64,000 nt of DNA from Antedon mediterranea (Eukaryota > Echinodermata > Crinoidea > Comatulida > Antedonidae): assembly GCF_964355755.1 (NCBI RefSeq), contig NC_092672.1:19094501-19158500 (forward strand), given 5' to 3'. The notes beneath the pieces are model-generated. The model was not told the DNA's origin and searched no databases. It saw nothing but the letters and a program-made list of their open reading frames with translations. Shown piece after piece: positions 33,601 to 40,300 of this stretch. A program made the translations under genes and the position numbers. The first letter of the stretch is position 1. Each line of letters starts with the position of its first letter.

Positions 33601-35649
33601 ACCTCTGGTTCCTGAGAAATGCGAAAAAATGTTAATTTGTTAAAACCAACATGGCCGACTAAATGGGTCAAAAACAACCCCATGGGACACGATTTGAAAA
33701 TGTTAACAACCTGATCTGGTTACTAGACATACTTGAGATTATAAAAAATCACATTAAAAAAATATACCTCAGGGGTGCATGGGAACCCCCATTTCCTACT
33801 CTACTATTATATTTAGGTCTAATATTCCCGACCGCAAAGTAATTAGTGTATATAGCTTCCTTAGAATTTCGTCCACCACATCCAAATTGTGTTTTCGTGA
33901 ATGAACATAATATGTGATGACACGACTTCATTGCAAAATTATTTTTCATAGTTGCGAATTTACATTCTAATGTTTCCGACTTCACATAGTTAGTGTATTA
34001 GTATAAAATTTCGTCCACCCCATTCAAACTTTTTTTCACATCATGACAAACTAGATGACTTCATTGCAAAATTAGGTTCCATCCCATTATTGCGAATTTA
34101 AATTATAATGTTTACAACTTTGAAGTAATAAAATGTTATGTTTAATTAAAAGCTTACTTAGAATTTATGTTCTGTTCCCAACCTCAAAATAACTATTATT
34201 ATGAATTTAGCATGCCTATTCCATCCAAACTTAATTTTTCCCACATCATAATATGATATGATTCATATGAACAAACAAGATGACATTGCAAAATTAGGTT
34301 CCATAATGCAATTGTTTATGTTCTATATAGGCCTAAAGTAATGTTATGGTATTTGGCACTATAGCGATTATTCTCCTTTCCAGCTGCTTATACAGGGGTC
34401 TTGCATGCATGTCAATTTTTTTAAGTTCCTTCATTTTTTTACAATAAAACCGCATTTTTATCATATGTTTCAGTTTTAATGATTTAATTTCATACAATGA
34501 GTAAAGATTATTAGGTTAGAATACTCAGCTTTTAATCATTTTTAGTTTATTATATATTTTTATTTGAAAATAAATAACGCAGTGGCTGCATCTACTTCTA
34601 CTGTACCCACAGTAGTTGTAGATCTAAGCTAGATTCTATATCTACGCCTATTGATCTGATCGGGACAAAGGCCCTCTTTCTCGGGCCTCTGTCCCTTGTA
34701 ACCTAAAAAAAACCCATCACTTTAGGAAAATGGTGAGAAAAGACAATGGTCAATAAAGAAAATCTAAAAGACAATGGTCAATAAAGAAGATCTAAAACTA
34801 TAAGTTTCGAACCCTAGCCTAACGTTACTACAGTAGAGTACTACACATTCAGCCATCCATCCAACTTTCTCTTAATTTTATAATAAATCATAATATAACT
34901 GTATACGATAAAAAAAAATGAAATGCAAAATAGCAGGGAATTCCCTGAAAATAGGGGCTCCCGAGCATTCTGACGATCTACAGTATATTATTATTAATTT
35001 AAAAATTGAGCATATTTTCACCATTTTGTTAACTTACACGTGCGTTGACAATAACTTTTGACATGCTCATATACGCAATTTTGATTTGAAAAATAATTAA
35101 AATATGATGAAATTATTAAAGAAAGATTGTAAAACAGAAATCGTAAAAAAAGAGTGCTCATTAACGTTTTTTTCAGATTTTTCTGCGCGCTCAATTTTTT
35201 AACACTTAAAATTGCCTGAAACGTACTAACTTCATTGAAAATCAATTCTGCAAAGCACGTTGACACTAAGCACTAGGAATGAAATGTGGCATATTATTTT
35301 ATATAACACAAAAGACGATTGGGACCAACTGGTAAGATGATCGGGCACAACGTGGTGCTAAAAATACTGGACGATCGGGACCAACTGGTAAGAAATCGTC
35401 ACATAAGACGATCGGGACCGCAAAATGTGAGTCCGATTGTCCGTGGTCCCGATCGTCTGTTGCTCGGCCTAGAGGCTAGTTAGGCCTAGGCCTAGCTAGT
35501 AGTAGGCTAGTAGGCCTAGGCAGGCTAGGCCTAGCTAGGCTAGTAGGGCCAGGCCTACGTTCGTTTTGTCACAAATACCTACCAAACACACCATTACTTC
35601 TTTCAAGTAATGGACTTTCTATTTCGCGTTCTTCTTCAGCCCTTGTCAT
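12574..35649 (-). CDS. TPCN1: Two-pore channel protein 1 (3' end outside window)
   Basis: Eleven exons spliced in consistent phase give about 495 residues closely resembling animal TPC1, a voltage-gated-channel-superfamily cation channel of endosomes and lysosomes activated by PI(3,5)P2 and linked to NAADP-evoked calcium release (family knowledge). Visible landmarks: an N-terminal SPLLER dileucine-like stretch (residues 12-17), [15 protein letters not shown] (48-62), a first membrane span near 84-103, an S4 segment with Arg171, Arg177, Arg180 and Arg183, and the pore I filter T257-A258-N259 as in other TPCs. The I-II linker ([10 protein letters not shown]..., FKTLDK..., YEVTKLNWK) and the first spans of domain II follow, to SGWN. 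The rest of domain II was not found down to base 1. The gene is divergent from DRC10 and its introns are crowded with inverted-repeat transposons. Confidence 0.95.
13153..13233 (-). CDS. TPCN1: TPCN1 exon 10
   Basis: 81 bp, acceptor TTTTATAAG, donor GTAAGT. It encodes [20 protein letters not shown] and then DWMFVA, the S1-S2 loop and start of S2 in domain II. Phase 2 at entry and phase 1 at exit match the neighbouring exons. Confidence 0.85.
13865..13921 (-). CDS. TPCN1: TPCN1 exon 9: first span of domain II
   Basis: A 57-bp exon between an ATTTGTAG acceptor and a GTAAGT donor, encoding (Y)[18 protein letters not shown]. It fills the gap between exons 8 and 10, with phases fitting on both sides, and corresponds to the LVVAVNG segment of vertebrate TPC1. 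Confidence 0.9.
13988..14018. repeat. Perfect hairpin, 14-bp stem
   Basis: ATTAGACCATTAAT pairs perfectly with ATTAATGGTCTAAT across a 3-base loop. It lies in the intron between TPCN1 exons 8 and 9. No role is evident. Confidence 0.6.
14519..14801 (-). CDS. TPCN1: TPCN1 exon 8: I-II linker
   Basis: 283 bp, acceptor CCCTACAG, donor GTAAGT. It encodes [20 protein letters not shown], then [29 protein letters not shown] and [10 protein letters not shown]. The FKxLDxxxxGxLSLxDF segment is the EF-hand-like linker known from TPC structures (family knowledge). Calcium-ligand positions look incomplete, as in animal TPC1. Confidence 0.95.
15277..15393 (-). CDS. TPCN1: TPCN1 exon 7: end of S6 and start of I-II linker
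   Basis: 117 bp, phase 0 on both sides, acceptor AATTACAG, donor GTAAAA. It encodes [20 protein letters not shown] then [19 protein letters not shown], the gating helix after S6 and the basic linker, matching the LLAVVFDTF...FK.L..HKRT block of TPC1. Confidence 0.96.
16497..17169. mobile_element. Harbinger-like non-autonomous element (MITE), TTA duplication
   Basis: The ends read GGGTATGTTCAGACTCACAG and, reverse-complemented from the right, GGGTATGTTCAGACTCACGG; the similarity runs about 37 bp. A TTA triplet flanks both ends (16494-16496 and 17170-17172). A 3-bp TTA/TAA duplication with G-rich TIRs is typical of PIF/Harbinger elements. There is no coding sequence. It lies in the TPCN1 intron between exons 6 and 7. 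Confidence 0.85.
17213..17325. repeat. Short degenerate tandem repeat, about 20-25 bp units
   Basis: About five units on the theme GTTGCAAGTxxGAAAAT / GAGTTGCGAGTTAGAAA, immediately after the MITE right end. Unit length varies. Confidence 0.6.
17640..18366. other. TPCN1: Intronic stretch without features
   Basis: AT-rich DNA of the TPCN1 intron between exons 6 and 7. I see no repeats, splice-flanked frames or transposon ends. Confidence 0.4.
18367..19020. mobile_element. Foldback-like inverted repeat, about 190-bp arms
   Basis: The arm at about 18367-18560 is mirrored at about 18826-19020. Shared words include GCCATTAGGGCCAAAATA, AACGTTGCCGTACGAACAAT, AGACATAATTCCTCGATTGA and ATTGCCGTA. The spacer holds further short TACGCCAATTT/GTATGGTTAATTT repeats. 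No protein is encoded. This is consistent with a foldback or long-TIR non-autonomous element; the exact ends and target duplication are not resolved. Confidence 0.7.
19284..19625. repeat. Dispersed repeat, copy A
   Basis: Shares order and sequence with 51560-52015: ATAATAGCACTAAGCCA, GTTCCTCTATCTCCTCT, CACCTTTTAATT, TCCATTAGTCTATA, ACATGTGATCAGCGCAG, CGGGCGGTAA and AATTACTATTCCTAAG occur in the same order in both. Substitutions and small indels show the copies are old. No frame or TIR is recognised. Confidence 0.75.
20310..20600. mobile_element. Possible pogo/Tigger-like MITE with internal 56-bp duplication
   Basis: The right boundary reverse-complements to CAGTAGAACCCTCTATTGGC and the left reads CGGTACAACCCGTACTAAGG, a weak TIR pair. 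The block CCACTGTGTATGGTTGGTTG with ACAGGAAAGTGTCCCCTGAA is tandemly repeated at about 20475 and 20530. Ends and target duplication are unclear. Confidence 0.35.
20995..21210. mobile_element. 216-bp Harbinger-like MITE, TAA duplication
   Basis: After the first base, the ends share GGCCAATTTACACAGACGAG, and the similarity continues to about 50 bp (AACGGTAAGC...GCGGAAAA). TAA flanks both sides (20992-20994 and 21211-21213). No coding content. It sits 100 bp from the donor of TPCN1 exon 6. Confidence 0.8.
21311..21410 (-). CDS. TPCN1: TPCN1 exon 6: end of pore I and S6
   Basis: Acceptor TTTGCAG, donor GTAAGA. It encodes [20 protein letters not shown] and then [13 protein letters not shown], the post-filter PDVMMP block and S6 helix. 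A 216-bp Harbinger-like MITE ends 100 bp from the donor. Confidence 0.97.
21629..22840. mobile_element. 1.2-kb foldback element with CCAAAATACG sub-repeats
   Basis: The left arm (about 21629-21970) and right arm (about 22560-22840) are inverted copies, both beginning GGGTTGGTGAA and continuing TCCAAAATACGCAGAATTTT. Each arm consists of the 10-mer CCAAAATACG spaced by TCAAGTTGAGGGCGCTA-like segments. The AT-rich middle (about 600 bp) has no frame. Long, internally repetitive TIRs are characteristic of foldback elements. It lies in the TPCN1 intron between exons 5 and 6. Confidence 0.85.
23080..23173 (-). CDS. TPCN1: TPCN1 exon 5: pore loop I
   Basis: 94 bp between a TGTATAG acceptor and a GTAAGT donor. 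It encodes [20 protein letters not shown] then [14 protein letters not shown] (257-259) occupies the filter position known for TPC pore I. The last codon (Asn) is split with exon 6. Confidence 0.97.
23174..24710. other. TPCN1: TPCN1 intron 4
   Basis: Intron between exons 4 and 5. The stretch near 24305-24350 reads on the minus strand as AAATAAAGATTTTGTTATTA followed by more ATT triplets, which resembles the 3' tail of a non-LTR retroposon inserted in gene orientation. Nothing else is recognised. Confidence 0.45.
24711..24930 (-). CDS. TPCN1: TPCN1 exon 4: S3-S4-S5 of domain I
   Basis: Acceptor TTTCTTCAG, donor GTGAGT. Residues 155-227 include [20 protein letters not shown], the charged S4-like segment, then [20 protein letters not shown] (the S4-S5 linker) and a hydrophobic S5 ending SVL. 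The exon ends with one base of the Gly codon completed by exon 5. Confidence 0.97.
25148..26005. mobile_element. 858-bp Harbinger-like non-autonomous element, TTA duplication
   Basis: The ends read GGGCCTGTTTCTATTGAAAA and, from the right, GGGCCTGTTTCTATAGAGCA. The flanks are TTA on both sides (25145-25147 and 26006-26008). GGGCCTGTTT is a termination typical of PIF/Harbinger MITEs (family knowledge). The interior is richer in GC than its surroundings, with repeated AACCGGTTTC and GAACGGTT words near both ends, and no intact gene. Confidence 0.88.
26006..26952. other. TPCN1: Remainder of TPCN1 intron 3
   Basis: AT-rich intronic DNA between the MITE and exon 3. I see nothing coding or repetitive. 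Confidence 0.4.
26953..27066 (-). CDS. TPCN1: TPCN1 exon 3
   Basis: 114 bp, 38 codons, phase 0 on both sides, between a TTTTAG-like acceptor and a GTACAG donor. It encodes [20 protein letters not shown] and then [18 protein letters not shown], matching the S2-S3 region of TPC1 (the K-x-R-W-L-G and HKRTxVK blocks). Confidence 0.95.
27194..27300. repeat. Two-copy 46-bp tandem repeat
   Basis: TTGAATACACAGTCAGCCAT followed by GCTGATAACCTTATTG occurs twice in direct succession, with a third partial CACAGTCAGCA beyond. Confidence 0.8.
28178..29130 (-). pseudogene. Repeat-associated protein gene relic (EEADTK family), left copy
   Basis: The main frame (28178-28951, 257 codons) starts within ...[20 protein letters not shown], then [18 protein letters not shown], then the block [20 protein letters not shown], then [20 protein letters not shown], ending in an acidic tail. 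The upstream 29130-28935 frame ([20 protein letters not shown]...) is one reading frame away, so the copy is broken. EEADTK, GFHAFTGxDYN and CQ...HxxRxN recur, from memory, in a large uncharacterised family of high-copy invertebrate proteins whose N-terminal half is nuclease-like (PIN-like at a guess). This copy also lacks about 60 residues through an internal deletion. Function unknown. Confidence 0.7.
29209..30849 (+). pseudogene. Repeat-associated protein gene relic (EEADTK family), right copy
   Basis: Three open blocks in the same order as the left copy. The first, 29209-29784, contains [40 protein letters not shown] and [20 protein letters not shown] frame change near 29735 leads to FNNFLAN...[10 protein letters not shown]. 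The last block, about 30100-30849, contains [36 protein letters not shown] and [19 protein letters not shown], and ends at the TAA at 30847-30849. The EEADTK block is mutated and a 165-bp insertion separates it from the N-terminal part. The 5' end is truncated at the palindrome junction. It retains more of the N-terminal half than the left copy, so together the copies show the family's domain order. Confidence 0.7.
29910..30075. mobile_element. 165-bp insertion in the right arm of the palindrome
   Basis: Absent from the left arm, where the flanking words TGTTGTATT and GGTTCCGGAGC adjoin. GTATT is present on both sides, compatible with a 5-bp target duplication. On the minus strand it ends in TATTTATTATTTATTATAAT, resembling a 5'-truncated retroposon tail; its origin is uncertain. 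Confidence 0.5.
31577..31857 (-). CDS. TPCN1: TPCN1 exon 2: cytosolic N-terminus and first membrane span
   Basis: Acceptor TTATAG, donor GTAAGT. It encodes residues 23-116, including [18 protein letters not shown] and the LCEAPAV block that follows the first membrane segment, both strongly conserved in TPC1. The outer end of the palindromic transposon (31521) lies only 55 bp from the donor. Confidence 0.95.
33000..33640. repeat. Degenerate about 165-bp tandem units related to the palindromic element
   Basis: About four diverged units with the order ATTTCCGGTCxTTTTxGxCAAA, CATTAxxATGAATATAAA, TTTGAxACxAAAA, TxTATGACAACTGGTTTTTG, AGGTCAxAGGTCAAAA. The same phrase order occurs just inside both ends of the palindromic element (about 27650-27980 and 31050-31350). 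It is therefore likely a relic of the non-coding tail of a related transposon. Confidence 0.7.
33820..34325. repeat. Degenerate tandem series, three units of about 150-200 bp
   Basis: Three units share the order CCACxxCATTCAAACTTxxTT, CATCATxA, GAxGACxxCATTGCAAAATTA, TTCCAT and, in the first two, TTGCGAATTT, with drift between them. Confidence 0.5.
34662..34695. repeat. Imperfect GC-rich hairpin
   Basis: GGGACAAAGGCCC pairs with GGGCCTCTGTCCC (one mismatch) over an 8-base loop, in otherwise AT-rich intronic DNA. Confidence 0.55.
35312..35560. repeat. GATCGGGACC cluster and AGGCCTAG-rich block near TPCN1 exon 1
   Basis: GACGATxGGGACC occurs three times in direct orientation (GGGACCAACTGGTAAG in two) and once inverted as GGTCCCGATCGTC, followed at 35455-35555 by dense overlapping TAGGCCTA/CTAGCTAGG words. 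A similar AGGCCTAG cluster precedes DRC10 at 36290-36365. Confidence 0.7.
35583..35649 (-). CDS. TPCN1: TPCN1 exon 1 (coding part)
   Basis: ATG at 35649 opens [20 protein letters not shown] and the exon ends after VF plus one base of a Gly codon, at a GTAGGT donor. The phase-1 end joins exactly to the two-base start of exon 2 (Gly-Ile-Leu-Glu-Asp). This ATG is the only one upstream of the conserved region that splices in frame. It is less conserved than the rest, as in other TPC N-termini. Confidence 0.8.
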
Positions 35650-36414
35650 TTTAATATAAATTATATAGCGGCCTAAAAACTAGAGGCATATAATGATCGC
35701 CCAGCCTACTACTCTACTACTCTGTCAGGCAGCTTGTGTGTGTCTGTTTTTAAAATTTACAATCACGTAATCAACAAAAGTTCAATGACAGATCTTAACC
35801 TTTGGCCTCTGAGTGAGGCATCTTTGCTAGCTAGATTTTACTTCCTTAGCAACCACTGATCACCAAGAGATGCCTTTTCACAATTGTATAACTAGGAGGC
35901 CTAGACATTTAAACCTATTAAATCATTATTATATTATCGTTTTTTAATTAAATATAGGTCTATCATTTTAAAAGTATGTGTATGTGTGCATTAGGTCATG
36001 TTTGTAAACATTTCTCACTTTAAAAGTGACTTTTATTTAAAGAAAATACAAAGTAGTTCTCGCGTAAGAAAGTTGTTAGGCCTACCTTCTTTTTTGTTGT
36101 AAACAAATCGGCCTCTAACAAAAACTCGGAGAGGTCTGCCGGTTTGGTTTGTGAACTGTATTTCATTATTTACCCGTTCTTTGAACACAAAAGGTAAGTA
36201 GTTAGGCCCTACTAGATTAAAAGTTAGTCTAGATAGATGTTTGCACATTTATACTCTGTTTAGTTTAACCAAATTAATCTATCAGTATCAGTCTGGCCTC
36301 GGCCTCTAGCCTAGCTAGGCCTCTAGTAGGCGCGCCTAGCCTAGCTAGGCTAGAGCTAGGAGGTATGATGTTTTATTTTAACCTTATTAATATTATCATC
36401 AGGGAAGAAGCAAG
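35650..36414. promoter_or_regulatory. Shared TPCN1/DRC10 intergenic region, probable bidirectional promoter
   Basis: 765 bp separate the divergent start codons. No clear TATA box faces either gene. The DRC10 side carries a palindrome-rich AGGCCTAG cluster at 36290-36365, and a TATTATCATCAG pyrimidine/AG boundary about 15 bp before the DRC10 ATG could be a 5'-UTR splice acceptor. The promoter role is inferred from geometry only. Confidence 0.55.
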
Positions 36415-37302
36415 ATGTCGTTTGCAGATATGGCAGTGATGGAGACGTTCAAACTATTAAATCAAGTCCGGTCTCAGGGACCACGTACAGCAGAGAGTGT
36501 TGAGCTACCACATGTCAAACCAGCTTCTAGACCTAGGCCTAGGCAACCTCTAAAGGAAAAACACCATAAAGTTGATCCATTGCGTGTTCTTGATCCAGCC
36601 AAAAAGAAACTTACAACAGTTGAGTCTCAACGTGTTTTGGCATCACTTGATGAAAGTATCAAGAGAGTTGAAATTGTCACTTTGCTACCTTTTATTCAGA
36701 AAAATATTGACAGATTTAGTGTTGTTCTTGGTTCTGAATTGGTGAATGCAATTAGAGAACATGCACAGATACAAGATTCTTATTTGGAGAAATCTTCACT
36801 TCTAAAAACAATTGACAGTACTTCGTCCCTACAAAGTGGGCGATCTACACCATTTTCACAGAGAAGCATAACGTCATCTCAACAAAGCATGCATTCCAAA
36901 TTAGAAAATAATGAAAGTTCTTCTGACCATATCACGATGAGTGAAGCGGGCTATGAAGTAACAGGACAAGCAGACCATGAGCTTGTGTATACTGTAAAAC
37001 TTCTCGAGAAACATTTACACTTCTCATGTAAGAACATCTTACGACTGTTCAGTATGAATCCTGCTGCAGTGAAAAGCATACGTTCTGAAGGACAGTTTAG
37101 AGATGAAATGTCGGATACAATGATCACTCATTTGGTAGAACTAAAAGGGTTCATTCTCGAGAAACTGCTCACAACTCCTCTTGAAGATAAAGAGAAAAAA
37201 GAATATGTCACAGAAATAACCGTTAGAGAAAGGAAGAATGCAGAAGTGATCAAGAAGTTAGAAGAACATCTAAACAAAGCAGTTGATGAAAAAGATTCTG
37301 AG
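36415..37302 (+). CDS. DRC10: DRC10 exon 1
   Basis: 888 bp, 296 codons from ATG to a GTTGGT donor after ...AVDEKDSE. Read-through beyond the donor meets a TAA at 37336. The donor lies inside a three-copy tandem repeat (37294-37432), so similar donor-like sites recur downstream. Confidence 0.9.
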
Positions 37303-40300
37303 GTTGGTTTACTGTGTGTGTGTGTGAAAAGGACTTAATTCTGAGGTTGGTTTACTGTGTGTGTGTGTGTGAAAAGGACTTATTCCTGAGGTTGGTTTAC
37401 TGTGTGTGTGTGTGTGAGAAAAGGACTTATTCCTCTTCAGATTTAGAAGTTTTTTTTGACTGATTTAAAATTTATAACAGTTTAATTTAATTGATGCGAC
37501 GTCATTATTAGTTATTTGTTTACTTGGTATTTTGGATGTGGACTACAAGGTTCAACTGTACTTTTGCACCTCAATCTCTTGAGCTTATTAAACAAAATTT
37601 AGAAACATTCACCCGCTGCCCAGTGATTTCAAGAGGTGCGAAAGTATAGTTAGTAGTGCAAACTACAGTAAAAATAAAAAATTTCAATTACTGTGACTGT
37701 ACTTAAAGATAAAGCCAGTACTGTATCAATGAAAATAATGGATCATTTTAAATTCATATAGATTACGAAAAGAAATGATGAAATCAGAAAGCTGAAATCA
37801 GATCTACACCAAATAGAGAAATTCTCCGAGGAGCATATTAGGAGAACCAAACTGGAAGCTGAAAAGCAACAGCAAGCTGATCTGAAGAACTCTGAAGGCA
37901 AACAGACCAAGCTAACTGGTGAACTACAAGGTTTGAAGACTCAGTTAACGAATCTGACAGCTGAACATCGCAAGAGTGAACTTGCACTACGAAAGGTAAT
38001 GCATATGATATACTGTAAAAATAATGAATTTTTATGACTGCAATGGTACAAATAAAAAAGGTAACGAGGCCATATACATGGCTGCAAGCGCGTGCTCAAG
38101 TTAGTGTGTACGGATCGACCAACCGACATACTGTAGTGAGCTGTAGAGTCGCGTTACACGCCACTAAAGGTAGAACAAATTTTTATCTGATTTTTTCAAT
38201 TTTACAAACATAAAACATTCATTATTTGTTTATAATACAACTGCTTTTAACAAGAGGCAAACACTTAAACCATTAAAAAAGGCAGCACTTCAATTTTGGC
38301 CACATAGTAGAACAATAGACGGCGCGCACTAAAGGTTGTTTGAACATGATCAGTCAACGACAGCATACAGGTTAGCCTTATGATGTGTGTATGGTTGAAC
38401 ATGATCAGTCAACGACAGCATACAGGTTAGCCTTATGATGTGTGCATGGTTGAACATGATCAGTCAACGACAGCATACAGGTTAGCCTTATGATGTGTGT
38501 ATGGTTGAACATGATCAGTCAACGACAGCATACAGGTTAGCCTTATGATGTGTGTATGGTTGAACATGATCAGTCAACGACAGCATACAGGTTAGCCTTA
38601 TGATGTGTGCATGGTTGAACATGATCAGTCAACAACAGCATACAGGTTAGCCTTATGATGTGTGTATGGTTGAACATGATCAGTCAACGACAGCATACAG
38701 GTTAGCCTTATGATGTGTGTATGGTTGAACATGATCAGTCAACGACAGCATACAGGTTAGCTTTATGATGTGTGTATGGTTGAACATGATCAGTCAACGA
38801 CAGCATACAGGTTAGCCTTATGATGTGTGTATGGTTGAACATGATCAGTCAACGACAGCATACAGGTTAGCCTTATGATGTGTGTATGGTTGAACATGAT
38901 CAGTCAACGACAGCATACAGGTTAGCCTTATGATGTGTGTATGGTTGAACATGATCAGTCAATGACAGCATACAGGTTAGCCTTATGATGTGTGCATGGT
39001 TGCTTACTGTGTAACAAAAATGAACACGCAAACTGCAATACTCGCATGATGACATTGCACTCTCGATAAGGTAATTAAGAGAGAGGAGAATAATAGAACA
39101 TTTATTGAATATCACATGACCCACAATCCTCCAATCAAATAACAAGAATCTACTTGGGTATGTTATAAAACAATATGACCTTAACATGCACTTGATTGCT
39201 CTATGATTCCAATGTAGATGCATCATGATTATAATAATCCTCCGCTGCAGCTTTACAGACCAGTTGACATTGTCAATGTCAGTGACTACTGTTTGAGAAT
39301 TTGTCATAGACTCGGAAGCTATCAGAACACTGTTACACTGATTGGTTGGTAACACTGATCACAATGTTCTATTGTTATTTAGTGTACAACCTACTGTATG
39401 CACAACAACAATCTGCTTTCATTCATATTTTTAAACCTCTGCCTTTATTTGACGCAGAGTTCTCGCAACCGATAAGTTTAGTTTGCAGTGTTTTTATTTT
39501 TGAGTGATGGTGTTTTTTTTTCTATAAACTGTGAGTTAACTGTGAGTTATCTAAAAATAACTCTTGTGTTTATGTTGTATTTTCACAAAATTGTAATTTA
39601 AATCACACATTTCTATATTATTACAGAGAAAATATAAAATTGAAACTGAAGTTGAGAATTGGATTCAAAAATATGATCAAGATATGGGAGAGAGACAGGT
39701 GAGTTAGGATGAAACAACTTTCTTTTACCAGCAGTTTTTAAAATAGTGTAGCTATTAGTCTTAAAATCCCTTATGGTTGTGTTCACATGCACTGGAGTTA
39801 AAGCCTGTTTTCCTGTTGATGTAACGTTACGGCGAGTTGCGTTGAATTGACAGGATTCAACGATTTTACAGGAAAAGGGGGTAAAAATCAATGTTAATAC
39901 CATCATCACTCACAACTGACCAATCAAATGGTCAATTTACATCATTGCAGTTTGTGAAAAAATAGGCACGCACTGAAAACTTTTACAAAGCAACGATGCA
40001 AGGTCTGATATTTCAAAACAACATGTATAAGTCAAATTATAATATTAAAACAATTTAATTTAATGTTTGTCTTTCGTGTAAGTCTAGATTAAGATATCAG
40101 CGAAAGCATGTCCTGGCTTGGTTGAAGCATCAAAGTTCAGAACTTTTCCAATTTTCATGCGGACCCAGCTGCACGTGGCCGGCCTTGGTTTTGCAACATT
40201 TCTTGTTTGTGTGTCCCAACAACGCTCGGGAGAACCAAGAAACTTTACACAATCACGTAAATATGTGTAAATATTAGCGGTCCAACGTTATTTGATTTTC

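Larger units (their letters stand above)
31858..35582. other. TPCN1: TPCN1 intron 1
   Basis: The first intron between the coding start and the conserved N-terminus. Exons 1 and 2 join directly in phase, so no coding exon is needed here. It holds two degenerate repeat series (33000-33640 and 33820-34325), a hairpin at 34662-34695 and a GATCGGGACC cluster near the 5' end. Confidence 0.6.

Noticed and set aside
36033-36248. 71-codon minus frame in the shared promoter region
   Set aside because: No recognisable protein features and no phase-compatible splice to TPCN1 exon 1; more likely untranslated DNA.
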